Source: Phyllostachys edulis (lineage: Eukaryota; Streptophyta; Magnoliopsida; Poales; Poaceae). Taken from it: 64,000 nucleotides of DNA. Position 1 is the stretch's first letter. Every line of letters starts with the position of its first letter. A program made the translations under genes and the position numbers. The stretch is taken from the NCBI GenBank assembly GCA_036346405.1, contig CM070561.1, forward strand, positions 4,094,834 through 4,158,833, written 5' to 3'. Below the pieces are notes generated by a model. That model was not told where the DNA came from, searched no databases, and was given only the letters and a program-made list of their open reading frames with translations. This document shows positions 56,486 through 64,000 of this stretch, one piece after another.

Positions 56486-56893
56486 TGTTAGTTAATTTCA
56501 TCTTGCACTTTGCTTGTTTGCATTTTGCTTAGTCACATTTGTGTTTAATCTTCAGTTTCTAGTCGGCTCTGCATGTAGTACTTTGCATGTAGTGTTTTTC
56601 TGAATGTGTCCTGCATGTTTGCTTCTGTTGTTGTTCAGTGGACCAACTCCTACCGATTACTTCGGATCATGGAGCCACTAATTCGCATGTAACTGATCCC
56701 TGTAATCAGTCAGCTATAAATGGATGGAAAACCGGAAAAGCCGTGGTTGGTTGCGCGCGGCACAATCGTGTGTGTTTCTTTGTTCTCTGGAGTTCTCGGA
56801 ATATACACTGTAGAATATACGAAAAGGCTTCAGACTTCTGAATTGGCTTCAGACTTCTGAATTCCTCGCTGCAGTTCAGTGTTTATCCTTTCA
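56486..56893 (+). repeat. 3' LTR of the copia element
   Basis: 408 bp, preceded by GAAATTAGGGAGTGAT and followed by the target duplication GATAC. It is the slightly longer copy. Confidence 0.92.
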
Positions 56894-56955
56894 GATACTT
56901 GTTTTGATCATGGAGAATTCATGGCAAATAACAACTTTAGCTCTGATTTCTTCAG

Positions 56956-57590
56956 TACTTCGACGCTGCGGTCGGCGACATCTCGATCGTGACGAGCCGG
57001 ACGAGGATCGTGGACATCACGCAACCGTATGTGGAGAGTCGGGGCTGGTGATCGTGTCCCCCGTGAATGAGAAGAGCTCCAACGCCTAGGCCTTCCTCAA
57101 GCCCTTCAGTCTGGGGATGTGGGTCGCCATCGGTGCCTTCTTCCTCTTCGTCGGCGTCGTTGTTTGGATCTTCGAGCACCGCTTCAACCCGAACTTCCGG
57201 GGCTCGCCCAGGAAGCAGATCGTCACCATCTTCTGGTTCAGCTTCTCCACCATGTTCTTCGCGCACAGTAAGCACTTGTGCACTTGTCAGAATCAATCAT
57301 GTCCATCCATGTCTAAACTGAGCTGAGCTGAACTGAACAATGGGTGAAATGATCAGGAGAGAACAATGTGAGCACTCTTGGTCGGTTCGTGCTGATCATC
57401 TGGCTGTTCGTGGTGCTGATCATCAACTCAAGCTACACGTCAACGAGTACGCCACCAGCCTCTAGCTCGGCCCGCACAACGGAGGGGTGGCTGCCTCGTC
57501 GACAAGCTGCCCTACGTCGAGCTCTTCCTCTCCACCAACTGCCAGTTCAAGACGATTGGGCAGGAGATCTCCAAGAGCGGATGGGGATTC
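56956..57590 (+). pseudogene. Glutamate receptor-like (GLR) channel exons, downstream part
   Basis: Acceptor TTTCTTCAG at 56955, then YFDAAVGDISIVTSRTRIVD and ITQPYVESGLVIVSPVNEKS, the ligand-binding domain, then MWVAIGAFFLFVGVVVWIFE (first membrane helix M1) and FWFSFSTMFFAH (pore loop). A clean intron (57268-57356) is followed by RENNVSTLGRFVLIIWLFVV and LIINSSYTS (M3 with the SYTA region). Directly after, about 40 residues are missing. Sequence then resumes at LGPHNGGVAA, DKLPYVELFLSTNCQFKTIG and QEISKSGWGF up to a donor at 57591. The last membrane helix is absent, and frames shift after SYTS. Host GLRs are calcium-permeable ligand-gated channels at the plasma membrane. This copy is a retained-intron genomic pseudogene. 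Confidence 0.85.
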
Positions 57591-57593
57591 GTA

Positions 57594-59250
57594 AGCACTC
57601 TGAACTCTTGACGGTACAATCATGTCTGGTTCTTGGTCTCTTCTTTTAGATGGACTTGTTCTTCTTTTAGATGGACTTGTTTAGAACTAAGTTGTTCTTC
57701 TCCCTAATTACTTTACATGAAGTTATGAAGCAGTAGGGGAGCAACATGAAAAGGCCACATTGGCAATATTGCATTACTAAACTACAGGCCGACCTTTAGG
57801 GTTGAAATGGACCATGTTAGGCTCGACAGGATGGGATTTTAATAAATTCGGTTGAACTATGTTGGAATTGGACTAATTATTAGAATTCTTAGGCTAGGAT
57901 AGGATAGAACTCGGGCTGTTCCTAACTCATTACTAGGCCTACACAAGGGCGTATAGGTGTCAAGCTGCAACAGGAGCCGGGCCCACGGTATCAGAATGAG
58001 CTTAGCCATTCTTGCCACGTGGGTGCATATGTGGCTCGCAGAGTTTTGTTGAGCAAGGCATGTAGGCCCGCCCAAGCCAAGGTCATATGATGTGGCTACC
58101 ATTTGTCCTCCTTGCTCATAGCGGAAGGGGCTCCATATATATATCCATGGCATATCGGTTTAAGAAAGCTTTGACAGCCACAATTTGATTGTTTAGTCTG
58201 CATTATGTAGGGTTAAGTTTTAGCAGCATTTTTCCCTTGTCTTATGGGAAAGTATAAACAGCATAAACAAATAGTAGCATGTATTTAGGTTCCGTTTAAT
58301 TGTTCGGATTTAGATGCTGCTATTGTTCGATCGACTTAGTCATGATCGATTTTCTAGCAGCAAACAAACATGTGATGGAGAAAAATGTGATCAGCTTACA
58401 AGTCCTATTTGCTAGTGTACAATTTGACCTATTGATGCAATCAGTCTACCGTTTCTCGAGCCCGAATTAATCACAGGAGAAAGAAACAAGCATCATGCAT
58501 GCATTCTAGGAACCGTTTATTCGGATTTAGATGCTTGTTGGATGCTGTTGGTCAAGCCTGCCTGGAGGCATAATTTATCACAGCAGCAGCAAGGTGCACA
58601 TGCCGCGACAGATTGAAATGTTCAGAAAGACCCAGCCCAGGAATGCATGCTAAAGTAAGTAATTTCAATATAGCACATATATTTAGCAAACATATTGGTT
58701 GTGAATTTTACATAGATTTGTATCATGACGTCCTGCATCTCTAACGACGGTGGTTTGCACCCCTATTAATTTAGAACTATCCGAATTGCCGGCACAATTG
58801 CGCGGCTAGATATTACGATATGAAAATATAATTCTTATTGCTATACAACTTTAGTAGCTATGATTTAAAAATCAGTGCTATTTGTTATACAACTGTGTGT
58901 AGCAACTATATTATCTATATATATCTTATTAATCTAAGTCACTATAATCTAGTCCTAAAAATAAAATAGGTAGATTATTCTCTTTTCTCAATTAATGAGA
59001 GTATTTTTAGGCCTTTTATTTTTTTAGGATTTTGGCAATTTGTTGCCTTACAACGAAACAATGATATCTAGAGCTAGCTTGTTTTCATATTTAATTTTTT
59101 ATGTATTTCGGTTGATATATAGAGTTTGTATCCACACCTTCTTCTTTGGTTATATTTTCCTTTTTGCTAGAGTCCACGAGATCAACTGAAGATTAGATGT
59201 TTAAATAACATCCAATGGTTGGTGCATATAATTATAATTAGGGTCCACAT
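57594..59250. other. No gene; dispersed-repeat fragments
   Basis: Two imperfect direct copies of GGTTCCGTTTAATTGTTCGGATTTAGATGCT (near 58290-58318 and, shorter, 58510-58540; only the shared core is reliable) suggest a small DNA-transposon derivative. The remainder is AT-rich intergenic DNA with a possible relative of 50310-50345 in inverse orientation near 57930. Confidence 0.3.
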
Positions 59251-59256
59251 AATCAA

Positions 59257-59771
59257 GTGACAGATGTTTTTCTTTTGAGTAATGATACGTGTCAAATGTC
59301 CAGTGGAACAGACGCCTACTTCGCCCTCTTTCTCCACGTGCTCTCACAGCCACACATTCATCCTCACCACCGACTCACGCTTTACCACCCGTTCTTATCC
59401 CCACTGCTTTCCTCTTCCCACGCTCATCTCTCACACGCCGCCCCTCCAACCCAATCGCTGACGCCGGCTGCTCCCCTCACCCGGTCGCCTTCTCTCACCA
59501 CTACCCAGCGGGCGTCGTCTACTTCGTGCCTCCCCCTCCGCCCGCCTCCCTCCTGCCTGGTCACCGACGCTAGTTTCTACCCTTCCGCCTCGCGTCGCCC
59601 CCCAACACGGATTCGCCTTCCCGGACCGCGCCGACCCACGCCAGGAGGCAGCTGCTCCGCCCGCCCATCATCGTCCCCGACGACGGCCACTGGCTCGTCC
59701 GCCGCCGTCCTCTCCTCTCCCAGCGCGTTCCTCCTCCTCCGGCACGCTCACAGATCCACAAATCCGCGAGG
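59257..59771 (+). other. Pro/Ser-rich open frame of uncertain status
   Basis: 218 open codons from 59257 with no domain I recognise. A good donor (GCGAG/GTAAGA) at 59772 suggests the 5' exon of a gene or a captured exon. The composition (CCTCCCC-rich) also explains the open frame. Near-copies of ATAATT(A/G)TAATTAGG(G)TCCACA lie on both sides (59233 and 60403), so the unit between may have been mobile. Confidence 0.25.
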
Positions 59772-59989
59772 TAAGACTCCACCTCCCCTCACACAAATTT
59801 CAGATCTGAAATTTCATCTTCTATTGTTGTTGAATGAATCATATAAGTTGCTGTTGAACACCCTCCGTGCCAGCCTACCTCCTCCGCGCTGGCCTCCCCT
59901 CCCATCCCGCTGACTCCCTCTCCCTCTCCCTCGTGTCTCCTCCGTCCCCTGCAAGGTGGTCGCGGGAGCAGAGCAAGAGAGCCGGAGGG

Positions 59990-60090
59990 AAAATTGTTGC
60001 AACCGTGGAAAAAATTGTTGCACACGAGGGGAAAATTTGTTGCATACAACGGAAAAAATGTTGCATACAAAATTATGAGATGTTGCATTT
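59990..60090. repeat. Short GTTGCA-rich repeat
   Basis: Five units of about 20 bp (AAATTGTTGCA(A/C)(A/C)C..GG) resembling the 33838-34085 minisatellite; another GTTGCA pair follows at 60232-60255. Confidence 0.55.
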
Positions 60091-60559
60091 TTTATATGTT
60101 TGGCATCTCCAGATGTGTTTGTGTGCCTGATTTCTGATAATAGTTGTGTTGTTTTTTATTATGAGGATGTTTGTTTGTTTGTTTGATCCTGAGATTTTGA
60201 GACAATGTTATATATGTATATTTGATATGTTGCAGCAAGCCAAAAAAAATGTTGCACCTGGCTTTTCTCTGAGTTGCATTAGGACCGTACGGTGGGAAGC
60301 TCCCACTGTACGTCCGAGCCGTAGTAGCACCCTTTTCTTTTTTGTGGAATTTTCTAGCATATTTCACTTTTTTTCCTTTGTAAAATCCAGCGATTGTGGT
60401 TTATAATTGTAATTAGGTTCCACAAAATTGAGGGATAGATGCTTTTCTTTTTCGTGATAATTTCTTGACTTTCATCCTTTTGTCTTAGAGCTTTTGACCA
60501 CCTCTTATGAGCTTTTATTATATAATAGATTTACGTTTCACTAATTTACGGTTAACCGC

Positions 60560-61600
60560 AGGGGGCCTAACTCGCAGACGCAATGGGTGACGCGTGGTGG
60601 GTGTCCGAGCTACTATCCTATGATAGGAGTGACTCGATCTTGCGATGATGATGATCATACAAATATCAGAGATAACTCGAAGATAACACTATGATATGAA
60701 GTTGAAGCAATTTGTGTAGAGCAGACGACCACAACAACGCCCAGATTGCAGGCGAACGCCCAGATTGCACAGGGGCAGAGCGTGGGCCTTTTACCTTTGG
60801 TGAGGAGCAAAGGTTGAGGTAGACGTGCCATGAACCAACAAATGGCTTAGACCCGAGTGTCCACATGCCCCATGGCTTTGTTTTCTCCTCCGTCTCTCTG
60901 TATATATTATTCTCCTTTTCAGGATCTTGGTTTTATTTGAATTAATGACATCTTGCTGCATAAATTTCTATTGCTTCTCTGCAGTGGCGGAGCTTCAAGC
61001 ATATGTTAGGGCTACTCTTAAGAAGATTGCAAAGAAGTAGATGACGTCGCTCTAATTTTCCTAGGATTTAGCTGAGTACTGGATTGCACAAAGCTCCGCT
61101 GGTGTTTCTCTGGCAGAGTTAAAATGAGAATTCATTTTTTTTTCCTTCAAAAAGGTTGAACTGGCTATATATAATCTAAAACATTTCGAATTTCAATCCA
61201 ATTATTGATGTTCTTGATTACAGTTACTGAGTACTATATCCTCAGTGGAAGCTAGACCTCAAACAAAACCACGACTTAACGACCGCACAAACTGCTGGGT
61301 GGTATGTATTTGACGCGTCCTATTCATCTCGGGGAGAAATCCAACTGTTCTTGATGGATCCTCGCTGATCACGACATAAGATGGTCCAGGTCCCTCTCCG
61401 GCTTCATTTTCCACGAAGGTTTCTATGTCTCCCTCTTTACTCGATCTTGAGTGGTGTATATCTCCCGTAAAGAAAGAATCGAATCCGGCCATCCCGTGTC
61501 CGTCCATTCGCAGACGAAAACAACCTTAGTGGCCTGCCTACCTGCCTGCCCCTATTTCCTATTCAGAAAAGCGTCTGAAAATTGCATCTCTCACAACATT
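60560..61600. other. No recognised gene
   Basis: A minus-strand open frame at 61259-61507 (82 codons, hydrophilic) has no family signal. The remainder is intergenic. Confidence 0.3.
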
Positions 61601-61609
61601 TTCCTATGA

Positions 61610-61966
61610 CGTGTTTTCCTTCAAAATGAGCATGACTCCATAAAGAAACGAATGCACAACCTGCCTTCTGAGGGTTATTTTTTAGCACTAGATTCTTATA
61701 TAAGACAAGGATTCGAGAGTCCTAAAAGGTTCGAGAGGAATGTGAGACTGCAACAATTTCTTATACTCTTTTGAGGTTGTGCTTAATGAATTTGTGGTAG
61801 GCTTGGCCAAATCTTTCTCTCGTCGTGATTATTTCATCATCGTTATTTGGTTCTCTCTACGAGATTCATCTACTTCGTTCTTGATACCGTGCACGTTCAT
61901 GTGGTATCTCGCAATTCTGATTCGATTTGGCGACTGCAGCACATAAGAAGGGGTATTAGAGTATAA
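61610..61966 (+). repeat. Probable 5' LTR end of a decayed copia element
   Basis: Sequence with a TTATATAAGAC promoter-like box (61697) and a Thr/Cys-poor leader runs into GCGATATTAGAGCCATGGT, a mutated TGGTATCAGAGC primer site at about 61968-61980. The left border was not found. Confidence 0.4.
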
Positions 61967-61983
61967 CAAGCGATATTAGAGCC

Positions 61984-63180
61984 ATGGTCGGATTAATCGC
62001 CTTATGCGAGAAGGTCGCCAAAGCGTCGGTGGCACAAAATCAAGATCAATGTCTATGATGTGGAATCAAGTGGAGAAATCTGATGACGGAGGAAATTTCA
62101 GCGTGTGGCAATGTGTGGTGAAGGATGCCCTTATCTAGTAAGGGTTAATTGATGCTCTTGAAGGGGACAAATTGGAAAATACGTCCAATGAAGACTGGAA
62201 GATGATGGAGTAGAAGACTGTCAATACCCAGTGATTAAGGAGAATTGGCTAAAGAAATTATAGAACAACCTAGAAGAATTATATATGGCAAAGTCGCTAA
62301 CAAACTGGTAGGTGCTAAAGCGGCAACTGTATAGGTTGCGCATGGAGGAAGGTACACGGTTCATTAGCCATCTCAATATTTTCAATAATCTTATCACATA
62401 GATGACTAGTGTGGATGAGAAAATTGAGGAGAACGACAATGTCTTCATATTGGTGTCATCTCTACCACTATCATGGGAGCAATTGATGATGAATATTCTA
62501 GTCGAAAAAAGCACTCTCAACTTTAATGAGGCATTGACATATCTATTAGAGGCGGAGTCCTTGAAGAAGTGATCAGATTCTTCATCATCGGGTGATCAAG
62601 CATTGACTGTCATAGGTGTTGCAGGCCAAAGCGAAAGTCACAGGAAGAAGAAGGGCAAGAGAAAGGGCACACATGTATGCTATCTATGTGACGAGGAATG
62701 TTATATGATAAAGGATTATCCAAATTTGAAGCAAATGAGGTGTACATGCTCAATGGCGGTAGCGAAAGATGATTCGAGCGTACTAGTCGTCAATCAATAA
62801 GGTACTTCTCATGAATGAATATTAGATTCATATTGTTGCTTCCATATATGCTCGGCGAGGGAGATGTTTGATGAAGGATCTATATGCCCGGCACATGAAA
62901 CTATTCACTTAGAGGATTGCAAGGAGTATGCAATTACTAAGGTGGGAACAGTTACATTGGAGATGTATAATGGACCACAACAAACATTGACATGAGTTCA
63001 ATATGTTCCCAGCTTAAGAGAATAATATAATATCTGTGAGGTCGCTAAACTCAAAGGTTGTAAGGTATCACTTCGAGGTGGAGTCATGCGAGTTACTTGC
63101 AAAGGGCAGTTAATCATGAAAATATCTGGAGCAATGGAGGATACCGATTGATGGGTAATCATCAGGGAAGAGCAACCAAT
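61984..63180 (+). pseudogene. Ty1/copia gag and protease remnant
   Basis: MMWNQVEKSDDGGNFSVWQC then VVKDALI*QGLIDALEGDK is a copia gag start. Later, in other frames: LYMAKSLTNKL, RMEEGTRFISHLNIFNNL-like, VDEKIEENDNVF. The zinc knuckle CYLCDEECYMIKDY has the His and last Cys both changed to Tyr. The protease is represented by EMYNGPQQTLT*VQYVPSLR and KLKGCKVSLRGGVMRVTCKG. Integrase, RT and RNase H are absent: gypsy sequence follows from about 63580. Multiple stops. Confidence 0.75.
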
Positions 63181-63579
63181 GGGAGGTCTAATAAAAAATT
63201 CTGATCAGGAGAAGAAAACCATCTTGTTAGCGGTAGTTACTCAAATCTCATTTGCAGTTATACGTGGAACTGCAATGATGGTTACAAAATCTAGCAGTCG
63301 CAAAGGCGAAGGTGTGAGTTGTTGGAAGAAGAAAGACGTGGTAGGACCAATCACACAGTACCGACGAGTAGGTGGAGCTTGAAGGTGGTACAAACGTATG
63401 ATATGAAGGGTTGTAGGAACAGGAGGTGTGGTTAACCAAACTGCACAACAAATGAGCTCTCAGGTGGAGAGTCCGAGTAGGCTAGCCTAGACATCGACGC
63501 ATACATTGCAGTGATGTTCACGACCCCTATGGTGGGAGGAAAAACAAAAAATGGGGGAAACAAAAAAGGTAGAGCCGAC

Positions 63580-63990
63580 TTGAAGTGAATTTTGAAGTTG
63601 GAAAATTTGTCCATCTGAATGTACGTAGGACCATTCCCAATCACTGCCAGGTTGGGAAATGTAGCTTATCAACTAGAGTTACCTGTGGAGCTGGCAGACG
63701 TACATGACATGTTCCACATGTCGCAACTCAAGAAGTGCCTCAAGGTGCCCGAGGAGCGGACCCCGTTAAAGAACATCGAGCTCGGCAAAGACTTATCGTA
63801 GCCCAAATATCCTGTCAAAATCCTAGATGTGTTGGAAAAACAAACAAGGAATAGCACACACCGTATGCACCGAGTTTAGTGGAGCAATCACTTGGAAGGA
63901 GAAGCTACCTGGGGACGCGAAGACCTGCTAAAAGCCAAGTATCCCCAGTTATTTTGTAGTTTTCCCGAATCTCGGGGTCAAGATTCTTTT
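63580..63990 (+). pseudogene. Chromovirus (Ty3/gypsy) integrase C terminus and chromodomain, cut by window end
   Basis: YVGPFPITARLGNVAYQLEL, then ELADVHDMFHMSQLKKCLKV, is the SH3-like end of a gypsy integrase (YxGPF...VAYxLxLP...VHxVFHVSxL). It is followed by KYPVKILDVLEKQTRN and EATWGREDLLKAKYPQLF, the chromodomain-type tail of Tekay/Reina-like elements that binds modified histones. It closes with FPESRGQDSF and AAGGGATTA, the start of the polypurine tract. Stops interrupt it at LGKDLS* and RV*WSN. The 3' LTR should begin just beyond the window. Upstream integrase sequence is truncated near 63620 (HLNV). Confidence 0.88.
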
Positions 63991-64000
63991 TAAGGGATTA

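Larger units (their letters stand above)
51758..56893 (+). mobile_element. Near full-length Ty1/copia retrotransposon
   Basis: 5136 bp with LTRs 51758-52151 (394 bp) and 56486-56893 (408 bp), both TGTTAGTTAATTTC...ATCCTTTCA. Flanked by GATAT and GATAC (51753-51757, 56894-56898), one mismatch. Primer site at 52154, polypurine-like AATTAGGGAGTGAT before the 3' LTR. Order gag, protease, integrase, RT, RNase H. It sits in the intron of a GLR pseudogene, same strand. The long continuous gag and RT frames suggest it is the youngest large element here, but it is not intact. Confidence 0.93.

Noticed and set aside
57067..57326. Several overlapping Ser/Pro-rich frames
   Set aside because: Alternative frames of the GLR exon carrying the M1 helix and pore loop.

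Overview
This is a plant nuclear window, most likely from a grass. The evidence is plant-only transposon families: MULEs with a plant mobile domain, Ty3/gypsy elements with kilobase-long LTRs and a chromodomain, and a Tat-type gypsy element with an antisense intron-containing ORF. There is also a plant carboxylesterase fragment and a plant glutamate-receptor-like (GLR) fragment. I found no gene that looks intact and host-functional. I saw no rRNA, tRNA, CRISPR or bacterial-type operon. The stretch reads as heterochromatic, repeatedly invaded DNA in which most coding remnants carry stops or frameshifts.

Layout. 1-8.5 kb: a 30-bp repeat array and TATA box, a GRF zinc-finger remnant (+), a broken MuDR-type transposase (-) and a broken plant-mobile-domain gene (-), probably one decayed MULE. 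9.6-11 kb: LINE reverse-transcriptase tail (+). 11.1-31.9 kb: a nest. A long chromovirus-like LTR (11125-14640) abuts a primer-binding site and a Ty1/copia gag. That copia gag is split twice. The first insertion (14999-20940) holds a gypsy pol tail, a second long LTR and a Tat solo LTR. The second (21226-28453) is a Tat-lineage gypsy element in reverse orientation. The copia pol resumes at 28454 and runs to about 31.5 kb. Removing both insertions restores the copia gag reading frame.

36.5-49.5 kb is a second nest on the minus strand: a copia RT/RNase H fragment, a long-LTR fragment, a 1.5-kb Pack-MULE with a near full-length carboxylesterase pseudogene, and a gypsy gag interrupted by a 6.1-kb solo LTR. 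That solo LTR itself contains a second Tat solo LTR and two coding-like tandem arrays. 50.5-57.6 kb: a large foldback sequence, then a GLR pseudogene whose intron received an almost complete Ty1/copia element (51758-56893). 58-64 kb: intergenic sequence, a decayed copia 5' half, and the 3' end of a chromovirus pol cut by the window edge.

The most unusual themes: tandem arrays in several distinct LTR families built from short GGTC...GACC hairpin units, which in the Tat element also sit inside introns of its antisense gene; an inserted unit with 53-bp inverted termini; frame-restoring target duplications that order the insertions; and a recurring ACTG/ATCG and CAG/CGA exchange between paired repeat copies that may be a sequencing artefact or a real mutational signature. 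All protein identifications are by eye from motifs and were not checked against a database.
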